Notes: a model not told the origin generated them from the sequence alone. Counted from the first letter of the stretch, positions 44,570 to 59,500 are shown. The stretch is DNA of 64,000 nt from Phoronis australis (GCA_002633005.1 NMRA01000144.1:442924-506923), one strand, 5' to 3'. Made by a program: numbers and translations.

Positions 44570-47500
44570 GTAGGTTTGGCAATTGTTGGTAAATGTTTAC
44601 CATTGCTTGTTTATCTGCCTCGTATTTTCATATATTAACACAATTTGAGAGTTTATAATTTGGAAACTATGCCGTACAGTTGTAAGTTATTCACACCAAG
44701 AACGAAACCGGATTACCGACTCCGCGGATCTGACGATGTCATAGTTCCTTTAAAATTTGGGCGTTTTCGATTGCTTTTGCTCAATTTTGACATGTTCAAC
44801 TTTTAGGTATTTTCTTTAACGAACCTTTGATTTGTTTAGTTTAGATTTTTGCTCAGTTTCATGTGCTCGACATCATCATTTAGGATGAGGATACCTAAAG
44901 TAATTTGCATACAAGAGCGTGCAATGGGTCACGTGCATTTCATCTTTCATTTTTGAAGTTTATGAGTGCACTTTTAACTGAACTTTAGTGATTGATTAAT
45001 GTTATTCTGTTGTAATAAAATGATATTATAATGTATTAAAAATGGTTTTCAGACAATTATGGACTTGGTGGAAGAATCACATGTTAATAGTTTTGTTGTT
45101 CAAAAGCCGTGGGCTAAGTTTATAATTTGTTGAAGGCTGCACTTAAATGAACAAATTCACTAATCGGATGTTTAGGTTTGATTTGTTAGGAATTTAATTG
45201 GTTATCTGAATATGAACAATTAATGTTCTGTTATTATAATGGGCCATTAAAACCTTAATTGTTATTTTAATTGAAGTAAAGTAAAAACCATTCTTTTACT
45301 AGCATTCATTTTAATCATTGAACTTCTGTAGGAAGGCAGACGTGTGACATTTTTCATAAAATTTCATATGTGTGGCCATTATCTGGCATACATTTTGGTA
45401 AGAGATAGTTGTACGTGTTTAAGTCATTTTTATTTCATGTATCGCAGTAATTGAAGATGAAGATGAGGATTCTGACATGGAAATTTACTCCAACTTACCA
45501 ACCAGTTCAGTTGAGGTACGTAATTAAGAGCTGTACATTTAGTTTTCGAACATGGAATATGTTACAATTGATCCTTTGAGCCATACAAAACTGTCAAATT
45601 TACTTAAAATTCTGACATTAGCACACAACCCATGGCTGTTATGTACTTGCCTACAGTGGATGTAATTTTCTTCTATTTGTAATTGGTGGAGGTTTCAATG
45701 CTGTTGCACATTCAAAATTAATTAGCCCAATGCAGTACCTGGACAACTTCGGATTTCCTTTGCAATTTCGAACATTAGTTATTGTAAAACTCCACATTTT
45801 TGTGAAATTCTAAAACCACTTTATGCCTTATGTAGGTGCAAATTATGTCATTTCTGTCTGTGCGTCCGGCATTCACTTCTGTATAGATCCTAAACTCCTT
45901 GCATGATAATTGGCAGATGTGTGCTTATGAAGCTGACAATAGATGACAACAAGTTTCTGTTGTGCCCACTAGTTATTTTGTTACGTTTGCTTCTATATTC
46001 AGTTTTTTGATGGTTTTTCATGAAATATGGCACATAGATTTCTGTTAAGGTGACAATGATGCTTTTTCATTTTCAAATGGGGATTTGTTATATTCTTTAT
46101 ATTCTGTGCTACCTGGTGGCCACTTTGTATTGTTTTTGATTTCGGTTGTTGGAGTCCTCTTCTTTATCCTCCAAACTGCTCAGACAGATGTATTCCTGAT
46201 GAAAAAAGACCATGGATGACTTTGATTTTTAGATGGATGCAACTACTGTGGCACCCCCTAGAATACTTTGCTAGATGTTTATAAAATTTGGCATGTATTT
46301 TCCTCTGAATGTGATAACAGTTGACCGTGACTTTTGAATAGACTTGATAACTATGCTATGCCCCATAGTGGCAATTTTACTTTGTGTATTCAGAGTTCCT
46401 TGATGGTTTTTCAAGAACTTTTGCATATTATATAGGTTTCTGTTTAGGAGACTGTGGCACCGTTCCATTTTAAGAAAGATTTGATGTATTTTGCACCACC
46501 TGGTGGCCACTTAAATTGTCTTTAGCTTGTTATTGTTTGTCTCTTTATCCATTAATCTACCTAGAGGGTCATTATGAAAACTGACAGATCATGTGTTCCT
46601 TCTGACATGAGCACCACTGACATTAGTTTTCAGATGGAACTGACTACTATGGCGCCTTCTAGTGGCATTTTTGCATCTGTAGCAGCATCTCCTAAAACCC
46701 TTGTACTGTGGTAGGATCTGTAGGAAATTTGGCAAGTATGTTATATTGACAACAGATGGGAATATCCGACTACCACTGTGCATCCTAGTGGCAATTTCAT
46801 TATTTTATGTTTGTTTCTGTATCTTTGTAGTTCCTTGACGAATTTTCATAAAATTTAGCAATATGTGTATGGATTTCTGTTTGGGAGATGACGTATTCTG
46901 TGCTATTTGTAGCTGTTTTTATGATTCTAATATAAGCTTTCCTACCATGAGCGGTGCAATCATGGGCTCATTTCAATGCTCTGCTTTGCTCAATATTGCC
47001 GGTATCTCTCATTTACTCAACAATATTGATACACAATATTTTCCAGGCATTGGTTGATGAGTCCAGTAACGATACATCAGGCAAGTCACGACTTGCATCA
47101 AAGAGTTTCGGCATGTGCAAGGCATCTGATGTGTCCAACACTGCACAGGTGACATAATTAAAATTTTGAATCTTGAATTCAGTATAATTTTGATATTAAT
47201 TGTGATTTAAATCTAACATTGTGACAAGCCACTTCATGATTGCGTTCTGTTGGGGGACACCTGTAAACAACTTCAATGAGATAAATGTTTGTATAACTTA
47301 AAGCTAGATGTAGTCACGTGTCCAGGATGCAAGTGTCATCTGCTGACCATTCCATCTGAGACGAAACGCTGCACATGTTACTTTGCCCTCGAGGTGCTTG
47401 TACGAGTTCGTTTACCAGTTCAGGTCTACGGTAGGCATCCCTAGAGGGGTTAAACAAACAAGCTAGGTATTGCAGATGATTGAGTTTGTTAATTACTGTA

Positions 47501-50500
47501 CTCGGAGCCAGTGTTGAGTAATGACGAGAGAAAATTAACACTGGTATTGTCCTCAGTTGTGAGAAGGACATTGGCTTTAAATAAAAAGATCACTTGCTTT
47601 CTGAAAGGTAAACAGCTGCTGAGAAAATGGTCATGGTCCTTGCATCCAGGATAGGATATGTTACATGTGTTAGTCAAGGATTAGTTTGCTGTGTGGTTCT
47701 CTCATGTGCACAATCAAATTTACAACACTGCAACACGTAGTGCACTTGCAAAGTGAACTATGGAAGAGCAGCCTATTCTCAAGGGACTAGCAGTGTGGCT
47801 TGGTGGTATTTGAATCCACAATGTTTAGATTGAGAGGCTGAAACTCTGTGACTGGGCCATATTGCCTCCACTCCAATTGTACTTTTCACGCCAAAGTATT
47901 TAGAGAAAATTATTCAGAATTCCTCATCAAAATGGCTGGAAGGAAGCCAAATTTCATCAGAAAAGCCTTACCTCATGACCCAGAATGAAAGGGTACTTGT
48001 ACTGGCAGGTATGTCGGTAATGTGGTTAAGCCATTCTGTCGTTAAAATTTGCTGTTATAGTTGTAGTTTGTCATTTTCGCTGTAAAGAGAATTAGCTGTC
48101 AAGACAGAGGGGGAGGGCTGTATTTTGTCTATCACTTTTGTCATTTACTGTATTACCAAGATTTGGTCTTGCTGCTTGTCAAACTAACTTCACTTTTGCC
48201 TGTCTGTTTTTTACAGAATGATTCATTGAAACGCCCCTTTCCAAACACTGATGATGCTGTAAGTTCTGAACAAGATACCTCCAAAAAAACGCGCAAGGGA
48301 CCTGAACAGGTGTGTTTTTAAACAAATAAATGAATACCTAACCACAACTAAATACTATATTTTACTTGATGCCTTCATTCATTTGTGACTTATAATGTGA
48401 AACCTTCAGAGAAACAGACTTTGAAAATTCATATTATTGAAAACTCAATGTGTTCTGTAGAATCTTGAAGACTTGGGAAACTGGTGATGTCCTGCACTTT
48501 GTTTTAAGAAGCTTAGAGTTTGAGGATTATGTGGAGGATTTTCAATGTAAAATATCAAAATTAGTTGGAGGTTATTTTTCACTTATTTCACCCAAAAACA
48601 ATTTCCAAAATTGTTATTTTCCATGTATCCTAATTTCTTGACAGTTTAAACATTGATGTTTATGTATAGCCTGTATTGACAATGCAGTACGTGCCTTCTT
48701 CATCTCACTGATCATGTGACCATGTGAACAATGGCGGAACACGAATGGATTTGATGTAAACAGTCATGTAAAAAATTACTAATTAAGACTGATATTTTGT
48801 AAATGCTGGATAGACTTATTGAAGACAAGTAATCTTACTCACAAAAGAAACCAAAGGCTTCTTTATGCTTAGAGCCAGTCAAAATAAGATTTGAATTTGA
48901 TCTTTTTTTTTGGAAACTACATCATATTTTACAATTTCAGGGATTTTAAGGGGCTATTATAAATAAAAGTCGTGATCTGATGTTGCCAATTCAGACACTA
49001 ATGTGCTTCTTGAGAGATTACAATACTTCTTCTCATTTCAGGTTATACCAGAGATAAAAAATGGCATTGAGGTGTATACCTGCCCCGTCTGTTCAACCAA
49101 GGTGAAGACTTCTCAGGAGCTGACTAGTCACATTCGCCTGCATAATTCACCTACAGCTAGTGGTTACAAACCTCTTGCTTATGATTTTAAGTGTCAAGTC
49201 TGTGGACGCCTAATGAGTTCTCAAAGTAGCCTTGACCGCCATTCCCTGGTGCATTCTGGTAAATAAGATTTTGAATGTGAAATTGGCTTTTAAAAGTGTC
49301 CGAAACGAGTTGAATTCTTGGAAATAGGCTTCAGAGTGTCATTGTTAAAATTTAGTGTTACTTGAACCTGGACTGATGTGTGTAAAGTGTAACAATTTCT
49401 TAAACTGCAACAACTGTTATATTACAGTTGGTACATTTTACGAAATTGTTACATTTTACAGCATTGTTATATTTTACATAACTAGGCCTCTCCTAAAACA
49501 AGTTGTTGGTGTACTTCATAAGAAACTTGGCCCATACAGCAGTGAGATGGACTTCGTCAATAGCTTTTTGCAATTAAGGTGGTAGACAGAACCTGTCAGT
49601 ATCCAAAACTTTGATCTTTCTCCTTTTGTGTGGAGTAGGGAAATTATGGCATTAGCGATGACTTCAAAGCAATAAAACAATGGCTGAAATAAATCAAACT
49701 ATCATGGACTAAAATGGGTGATTTTTCTATGAAATTGATTTCCGATTTGAATTCCCTGTGAAAAAATTTGTTATGGTTGTATTTTCCCGAAGAGATGCGA
49801 TAAATATTAGCCAAAGTATGATGTCATTGTTTTTGTTGACACTTACCTAGGGAAGTGTGTTTACTGTAATGCCAGATACGCTATTAGTTTAATGACCAGT
49901 GAGCACAAGATTGCGTAACTGTTACGTTTTACCTCATCAGCGCACACGTGTGCTCACGCACTTAAATCGCTGGAGTTGGTCTGCACTTTACATTGGCAAC
50001 AGTATGTGACTGACGACTTATATGTCACGCATGTAGCCCCAGAAACAAGTAAAGTGTTTGAGAATTTCTTGGTCACTCAAAAACGACTTTGCTGAAAGTA
50101 AAGACGTGGCTGTCATTTGGCGATAGATAGGGTTGTCATTTTCACGTTTGCTGTCTTTCGCGATAAAAAATGGAGACACACATTTCCAAGTCACGATCGT
50201 CTTCCGGGGCGGCTTGCGCACTAGCAACGGGACTGACCAGTGCGTTATCAGGAATATTGTCGTGCATATTTGATAATAAGAACATCTTACTTGAAAAAAT
50301 GTGTTTTTCCACCACAAAATTTGGTAGGTTGATCGTTTCATAATTAGTAGAAACACCGCTGTTTTTTGACATTTTATAACATGTCATGCCATGGTCCGGC
50401 AAAAGTAGCCGAAAATGTTAGCCAATGAAATGCATCAAAGATTGATTCTGCATTACCCCATATTCACTTGACATGCTAACTTACAATACATCGGGAGGGT

Positions 50501-53500
50501 TGTTCTCGGTTAGTGTTCTTTTAAACTTGATTTGGCAAATAACAAATAACAGTCGGATTCACACGAGTTGTTTTATATTTGCCAGGTATATGCCGAGAAG
50601 TGTAAAAATCCATCTCGCATACGTTGGAAATTCCAGGTCACATTTTGTGACTTGATACGAGCTGGCAAAAATGTGAGCTTGTATTTCCAAATTTCAGGTC
50701 ACAAACGTGACCTGTAGCTCGTTATGTCGAGCCCTGCTCAGAGACTTCTTGTCTCCTTAGATGGGATGTTGATTACTACAACTAGTGGCGGAAACTCTGG
50801 TCACTTGGGATCTCGTTTGTCTAGCAACTTTGTCATCTCTCTCATCCCTTGTTGATGATAATTTGATAGTAACGACAATATAAACAGAAAAATGAGTTCC
50901 CATGTGATCGGAGTTCCAGTCACTAGTAGTATTCAACATAATCCCATCGAAGACAACCTAGGAATTGGGTTAACAGACCAGATTCAAATAACAATAGTAT
51001 GCATTTATTGGATGGCTCAGTAACTACATTATACTACTGTGGTTCGTAGTTTTATGCGTCCAGATATTCATATGTACATCGGGAGCAAGTTTTCGGATAT
51101 ACAGAATTGATTGAACACACGACACTTTTCATTGTTCACAGTCTTATTCTGTTACGTTCATATCTTCAAAATAAAACTCTACTCTCAACGGAACATAAAG
51201 TAACTGACCCAGCGACATAATTAAAAGGCACACGATATTTCGAAACATACTTGTTTCATTCTCAAGTGAAGATAAAATGACGCAGTAATGCCACCACAAA
51301 GCATAAGCTGGTGACACACACACTGGGACATATGTTCCGTTGAGAGTAGAGTTTTATTCCAAAGATATGAACATAACAGAATAAAGACTGTGAGCAATGA
51401 AAAGTGTCATGTGTTCAATCAATTCTGTATATGCATATTGCCATCATCTCTGTCTGGGTGTTTGGTGTCCACTGCTGTATTATTCTCCTAAATCCCCTGT
51501 AAGATCTTCGTGAAATTTTGGAAAATGTTTTTCTGTGAATGGGTCAACACATGATGACATCTTTCGGACAGATTTAACTACTGTTGTTCCCCCTAGTGAC
51601 GATTTTATTTCTTAAGTTCACCTCTGTGCCTTCTGAATTCCTTCACAGATTTTTATGAAGCTTGAAAATTAGGGTCATGTTACTGGTTTGTTACAGGTGA
51701 GAGACCTTTCTCCTGTGATGTATGCCCTGCTTCATTCACAACCAATGGCAACTTGTCACGACATCTGAGAATGCACTCCTTCAAACAACGGACAGCATCT
51801 CCAAACAAGCTCAAAAAACAGGCCAGTCCACATGTTAAGTCTGCCTCAGTGATCAGCCAGAGCATGGCATCTGTTGCAAAAGTGCAGTCGACAGTATCCA
51901 CTAAAGCCAGCTCAAAACGGTCTCCAGTATCGCTGCTCCCGAAGCAGGTTCCATCATCAGCAGCAGTGCAGCAGAAATCCATTATCCTTACTGCTCAGAG
52001 GCTACCAGTTCCAACATCTGTAACACCTGTGACAATGAGACAAAGACAAGCAACATCTTTGTTAACTGGGATTACCGCTACTCAACGTGTTCAGAGTGGA
52101 CCTGCAAGACCAAGGATGGCGCTAGTGCGGGCGTCAGCACCAGCCAATGCGACACAGGTCAAGGGGTTCATTCGTGTGCCTGGCTCTCTTCCCATCATGA
52201 TTGTCAATCAGGTCACGCCTCAGAAGTCAAGTCCAGCAAAGGAAGAAGCCACATCAGGTTGGGTGGCACACTTGTTTACGTACTACAGTTTATAAAAAAC
52301 TGCATTTTGCTTTAAGGCAAAATTTTGCATTCTTTTTGTTTGATTATCAACTTTTTAAGAGACCATAATAAGGCAGAAGTCAAAACTTTCCAACCCTGTA
52401 AAATAGTCTCCGTACAATCCATATAGTTGCTAATGTCAACTCTAGGGGTAATTGTATACAACTTTTTTCTTCTTTTGTTGAGCAGCTAAGGCGAGTACGA
52501 AAAACAGACGAGCCAGTGGTGACAATGATGATGACTGGGATCCAAGTATGTCTGAGGAAAGTCTTAGTCGCAGGCAGCGACTACGGCGCTACTGGCGTGT
52601 AAAACAACGAGAGAACAAGAAAGCTGGTGATGTCCCACTTAAATCATGCGATGTGAAGAAACCTACCTCCAGTGGCCACTCTGCAGTTACTCCACTCGGA
52701 AGAACTCGATCAAGCCCCAGGCCAAAGTCCCGAGAGTTTGTCAACAGGGAAACTGTGTCTGCCAAAGAACGACGTCTTCGAAAGCGCCACACATCCAGCA
52801 GCAGTGTGCGAGGGATCAAGCGAGAACTCGGCGCCGACTCAGACAGTAGAGATTCGGCGTCACCAATCATTAACAAGCAGTTGGCGACGGTCAATGAGTA
52901 TCACCTGGGCAAGGTGTCACCATCCAAGAGACAGCTGCAGAGACAGGCTGCGGCCAAGTTAGACTTCATTAAGAAGGCTGAGTTGCAGGTAGCGATAGCC
53001 ACCTTTGTTGCATGATGACTCTGGGATTTTTCGCGTGATGAGAATGTCTTTGAATTGTCCACAGACCAAGACTGAATAATTTTTTGAGTTTCTAGTTGCA
53101 AAAATTGTTTTGTGTGCTGTCAGTAGGTGATGTTGCGTGAGAAGGTTAGTGCTCTTATATGTGTTTATCCCATGACAAGTTTTTGTTGACTACACAAACT
53201 GAAGAGCTATAATTCAAACTGTTCATAAAGACAGCAATCAATACCTATAACCTCAAAATTGGATTAAACTTGTTTTTGTCAATAAGGTCTTCAGTATTGG
53301 TCATTCTAGAAAGCTTGTTCAAATTTCAGTACCATGCTGGAGAAAATAGAATCTCAATCCCTTAGTAATGAAATATTGGTCCAAAGGGCTCTATGCAGGC
53401 ATGGCAAAGACATTGACTGTTGTGCCGTGATCAGAGTATAGTATTATACCGTGTCTAAGGTAACTCATTAGTTATAATACCCCGAGGCAGTTCAATTTAT

Positions 53501-56500
53501 ATTTGTCAAGGAATTAAAAAAGATCTATTTGAATGTGATGCATGTCTAATTAAAACATAGTTTTGACATTTTGTGGGAAAGCAATAGAATGCTTGCTATG
53601 ACTTCATTGCAGATGGAGGAGACACCACTGCCTTACCATGACCCCCTGCTGCCATTCCAGTGCCCCGTGTGTAACAAGACATTCCTGAGTCAATTCGGTC
53701 TCGACTCGCACCTGGTGTCGCACCCTAACACAGCCATCCGGTGTCTTGAGTGTCGTCTGACCTTCCGTACACCACGTGGACTCAACATGCACAAATACAT
53801 GGTGCACAACACTCAGAAGCCAGACACACCGACAACAGAGGGCGCCGATCAGGCAAACGGACTGCTCTCACCTCAGGGCTTCAGCGATTTGAACTTCATG
53901 GACTTCTCATCCCGCAAGTTCCCTTTTGTGGCCAAGACATGGTGTGAGAAGAACTCACGCAAGTCCAGCAGTGTCTACCACCAGTTCCACTGTGTCAGGT
54001 GTCAGAAGTCCTTCCCTTGTGTCAGTGCTTATGAGCTGCACAGTCACAAGACAAAGACCAGCTGTAGTGTGTGTGGACTTGATTTCATGACTAATGCTGC
54101 CATGAAATGTCACCAGTTGAGTCATCCGCCTTCAAGCGTGGTAAACACAGCTGGAGATAATATTGAGAAAGACCAGTTTTTGAGTGTACTCAGTCTTCAG
54201 TCTTCTGAGCTCAAGTTGGACAAGGAGAATGCCGAAGAACATTCACGTAAACGTATGAAGCAAGACAATAACTATTTCACAAAGCTTGATGAGAACAATC
54301 CAGAAAGAAATAACGTAACTGTAAACCTGTTTCAAGGCCAGAACACTGTTGCTCTCATTCCAGTGTCTGTGAATTCGGGAGGTGTACTCGGTCCCAGGGT
54401 GGAGAAGAGTGTCTTATTACTAGCGACCCCTGTCCCTGGATACAAAAATCCATGTTTGGTCTACACTAAGCCATCTGCTGTGGCTACTGCTGTCCCTGCA
54501 CATGGAGACACTCTGCCTAAGCCAGTTGCACCTGCTGAGAAGGCAAACATTCCAACAATAAGAGAGACATGTACTCCGCTGAAAACTGCTGTGAAGCCCA
54601 GTGACTTCCAATATACCACTGACTTATCCGACATCAACACAATCTTGCAGGTGGCCAGCACTAGTGGTGGTATCCCTCCATTTTCTACCGATGGGCCAGT
54701 GTCGAGGGGTCCTGCAACAAGCCTCACTGCGTCCCATGCCACTTGTCCCCCTGAGACATGGAAGCCTGGCATGGTTCTTCAGAAAAGCAGTGCTATGAAC
54801 AAGTGTCCCATTTGTCATCAGATGTTTGAGAAAATAAAAGGTAAACAACATTCATTATTTGTTTTGAACATTTATTGAAGCTATAACCAGTGGTTTTGAA
54901 ACGAAAATTGATGAGTATATTCTCGTTGAAAAATCAACAAAATCTCATTGTTAACATTTTTAGCCAATTCTCTTATCACTTTCTTTTTTGTGGATTTCCT
55001 TCACAATTTGCTCCACATATCCTCAACAAAGTATTTTCCTATATATTCAAAACAGGTGCACTTGAAAGTTTACTGAAACGATTGACGCATTTTAGAAAAA
55101 CCAAGGGACATGGCTATACCCTGGTTATAAAAATATTCTCCCTGTTGCATAATATTGTTTTACTAGTAATGTCGAATTTGTGCTCAAAAGTGGTACTGCT
55201 TAGTACTAGTATTTAAATGCAGTGAAACAATATGTACATATTACTTTGTTTTCCAGAGCACATGGAATCGCATGTAGTGTCCTACCAGTGTTGCTACTGT
55301 GATTTCACCACACAGAAAAGCATTATGATGACTAATCATCTCAAAATGAGGCATGCTTACAAGCCATACGAGTGCACGAAGTGTGGAGAGGCCTTTCACA
55401 CCAGGCAGAAGTGCGACCGCCACTTTAGGTAACTGAAAATGATTGTTTAATTTCGATCAAGAAATAATTCTTCAGTTCATGGGGTGCTTGGTCTGTGGCT
55501 GTCATGTAGTGCAACATGATAATGGACAGGTCCCTCAGTGCCTTGATTTTTAACTAATGATGGCCTCATTCCCCTCTGAAAAACATTTGCATTCAAAAGT
55601 GATACAAAATTCCTTTTTATGCCCAAAAATTTGCCTCAAATAGTAGAAACCCCGTTAATGTTAGAATCACTTTCGACTCGCGTAGAGTGATTGGCATCAG
55701 AAGACATCATTAATGGAAAAGTCCCCACTTCACTTCATGGTGATGCTTTACTGTGCAAAACAGGATCTGGACTGGTTTATTGCAACTACTTAACACCCCT
55801 ACTTTTTGGGCTTGTCCAATTACTGGAAAAAATACGAGGCCTGATGGGTGATCTACTCTAAGGAGTGTATATTAGGAAACACTTTGAAACCAGTGAAGGG
55901 TATTAGTTCTGGTTTCTTTAGGCATTGACCGACTCAGGGCAGTCAGGGGGATGACCTGAAGCGGCAGAATTGGTGATGATGGGTGGAGTTGGTGGTGACG
56001 GGTGAAGTTGGCGGTGGGCGTATTTTCTTCATTAATAAATAGTCTCCCCATATCAGAATGACCATTCTTACTCAAGACCAAACCAAATTTTCGAACAGTT
56101 ATCATTTTCATTTGAGCAAGCTTTCTTTTCTTAAATGATAATATTATTTGTTAGTATTGAGTGAATGCTTTTGAGAGTATAGACTTTTGAATGTGATTGC
56201 TTGTAAAGTAATTGGATTCATTTGTACACATGCACCTTTTGTTGTGACACTTCAAATTTCACCTCAGGTTCCATCATGCCGACCACTTCAAGAACACTTT
56301 AATTACATTCACGTTCAGACCCAAGATGCATTCACCTGGTGGTGATGCGACTCCCACCGTCTGCCGTACATGTGGCCTTGCATCCAAGACTGTGCTCTCG
56401 CACAAACAGCATCTCAGCGAGTGCGGCAGGCTTTACTTTGCTTGTTCCTCATGCGATGCAATATTTCGCATGGCGGAGATCTGCCGAAAGCACTACATGA

Positions 56501-59500
56501 CCCAACATACTTCTTGTGTTGCCATTGATTCATATAGTGCCATGAGGGTGATGCGAGGACCACCGTCTGGTCCCCAGCTTGTGTCGTCCATCTTAAAAAA
56601 CTTGGAAGTTAAGCCGGTCTATGCAGCAGGTGTGTCAACTGAGAAGAGTACATTGTCAAAATGTAATGATAGTTCAAAGGATAAAAAGCTTGACATGTGC
56701 CCACCTGATGCTCCATCTGTTGGTTTGGACAGTGGAACTGCTTCACTTGGCAAGAAGAAAACCTTGACAAGGTTGTCACCGAAAAAGCGTAAAAAAGTCT
56801 TGAGCAGAAAAAGAAGAAGAAAGGTATAATTGTGGGAAATCATTAGGTTTCCTGGCAACCAAGTTGCTATGACATTCACTATATGTACTCTATTTCAGTA
56901 TTACTGTTGACATTTCTGTAATGCAGGTGGTAGAGCAGGTAATCTAACCCTAAGGTTTTTATAGGGCCTAGAAAAATATCGAAATTTGGCTAACTTCGGA
57001 ACATCTTATCTCAGAAATGGCTAATCGAATTCATGAGACATTCAGATGTTGTTATTTGAACACTGGTCTCCTTTGTTCTTAAAATGTTCCACTTTCGCAT
57101 GAGGAGCTATCAAAGTAGGACTTGTGTGATTTTTGTGAAAAAAAAATCAAAAGTTATATAAAACGGGAATGAAATTATAATTCAGAAAACTTTAACAGCA
57201 TTTTTGAGATTTCGTCTTAAACATTTATATCAAACAAAGTTTGGTCATGTAATTGATACCATTATTTTGCTATGATTGTATCTTTCTTTTTGCTAAATTT
57301 AACTTAAAAGATACCCAATTAAAGGCAGATTGGCTTTAAGTCAAAAATCGAATGATACAGATTTTCCACTTTCAGAAAATGTGTACTTTTACTGTGTTAA
57401 AATCTTTGGAAATATAGATATTTGGCTAAATGCGCATAACTTGTAAAGGTTCAAAGTTGTAATTATTGCCCTTAGTAAAGCAATGATTTGCAGGTGTTTC
57501 TCACTGCTTGTTTCTACTTATCGAGCATAATATTTCAGTTTGTTACCTTGTTTTTTTAGCAAGAGTTGCCGCACTGCAACAAGAGAGGAATCTCTTGTTC
57601 ACCTGCAGATTATGACAACTTCAAGGACCCAAACACGGGTCATTACAAGTGTCCAGAGTGCAGCAAGCAGTTCAAACTGGCTGCAGTGGTAAGAATTATC
57701 TGTAACAGTGATAGTTGTGAATGTGTGTAGTGTTGTCTATTTTGTTAAATTATTATTTGGTACAGTTTTGGTTGGTGTGATTTCTTGCCACTCTGATGCT
57801 ATCATGAGCATAAACCTCAGAACTGAACTTTTTGGTTAAAAAGCTTTAAAAGAAAATCTGACAAATGCTTTGGCAGCTAACTGAATAAAGAAACAGAATT
57901 AAAAGCTTTGTGTGATAATTTTTTTGTTTGGAAATTTGACAAGCTCTGCAAAAACATGTTTTTTTTTCAGAAAAATGCACTAAATTAATTTAATAATGAA
58001 TATATCAACATTTTTGCATTACATAATACTATTTTGTGATCATCAATTATTTTAAAATTGTGTTATTGGTTTACCATTAACACTTCAAAGTTATTTAAGA
58101 AATTTAATACTTGGCAACGAAGGCTTCCCATAACCTCAAAGTACTCTTCTAGGTTAATGAGGAATTCATCATTTCAGCTACGCTTTCACCGGAAGTTTCA
58201 CTCGCCTTCCAAGAAGAGGGAGTGTGCAAAGTCACCAGGCAATAGTTTTGGTGAGATTTTACTGAACTTTATAGTACTTGTGTGGTATGAACAGTAGTTT
58301 TGGTGAGATTTTACTGAACTTTATAGTACCTTGTAATATGAACAGTAGTCACAATGAGATCTTACTGGACTTTACAGTACTTGTGTAATATGAAGAGTAG
58401 TCTTTGTGGGATTTTATTGGACTTTACAGTACTTTGGTTTTGTCATAAAGCACATTGTGATGTTGATAGAGATGTAATTCTGTGGTGAAATGAGTGCTAG
58501 CACAGAATGCATTTGCCTGAGTCAATTTCCAGCATCAGATAACATTTGAATCAAAATACCTTATAAATGGTTACTTGTGAGTCATAGGAGAACTGGTCGT
58601 TTGTTAGTCCTCAAAGTAAAGTCAGTAAGTTGCAAGTCCTGATGAATGCAAATAACTTCACTAAAACCAGCTTCAGCTAACAAATTTACAACGTGCACAA
58701 AGAATCAGTCTTTGGTTCAAAATTTAATTTCTGGACTAATCAGACCCAGGGTTGAATCTTTCTCCTCGAAATCAAACGCAAATTTACTTTTGCCCTTTTC
58801 CGTCCGGCTTTAACACAATTTAAAGACAAGTCCATTATTCTAAGGTCAAGTACATTATAGCTTTCTCAGATAAGTTTGTGGTCCAAGTTTGCACTTGAAG
58901 AAAGTCAAGTGAAAGCTGGAAATTTTGAGTTCTTCCACGTAAACCACCAACCACAACATATTCATAATTGTAAAGTACCGAGACTAGACCCAGGCGCTGT
59001 TTGTTACATGATGTCAAACGTAACTCAGTTTAACATTGGCAATGTTAGCAAGTTTGTATAAAACTATTTGATGTCCTTTCTTGAAATTTTTGTTTGTTGG
59101 TATTGCAGTATGCAGATCTATGAACAACAACGTCTTCAACTGCTAACAAACATTTTAGATGCTTTTCATGATTGGCAGTCATTGTGGAAAACCTGGAAAT
59201 AATGTACATGCTTGGAAATTTTGGAAATTTTGGCAATGCAACTAAAAGAAACTTCGTTCAGTAGCAATTCAGATCCTGTGTTTGCACAATTCAGTTGTCA
59301 CAGTCATTAGGATTTGGGGAGAATATTACTTGACGTAAAAAAGAAGAAAATTTTGTCTTGTGAAACTTAGGAAAGTGAAAACACAATTCTAGTGAGAACC
59401 ATGAGAACTGAAAAAAACAAGTGGACTATTGCCAGAAAAAATCACGGGTGAAACAAGAAATTTGTCTTTGTATGCCTATGAGAAAGTCTAGAATACTGTA

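Larger units (their letters stand above)
49042..52257 (+). other. RREB1: RREB1 exons 5-6: zinc fingers 1-3
   Basis: Finger 1 uses C115, C118, H131 and H135 (YTCPVC ... HIRLH). Finger 2 uses C152, C155, H168 and H172 (FKCQVC ... [10 protein letters not shown]). Finger 3 uses C180, C183, H196 and H200 (FSCDVC ... NLSRHLRMH) and is joined to finger 2 by the linker SGERPF, which spans the splice site. The order and the SSLDRH and TTNGNL...RH words match human RREB1 fingers 1-3. The rest of exon 6 is a Ser/Thr/Gln-rich, low-complexity segment. Confidence 0.92.

Noticed and set aside
50142-50402. Minus-strand open frame of 86 codons in RREB1 intron 5
   Set aside because: No family resemblance and no splice context recognised.
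51680-51982. Minus-strand open frame opposite RREB1 exon 6
   Set aside because: A shadow of the real coding exon on the plus strand.
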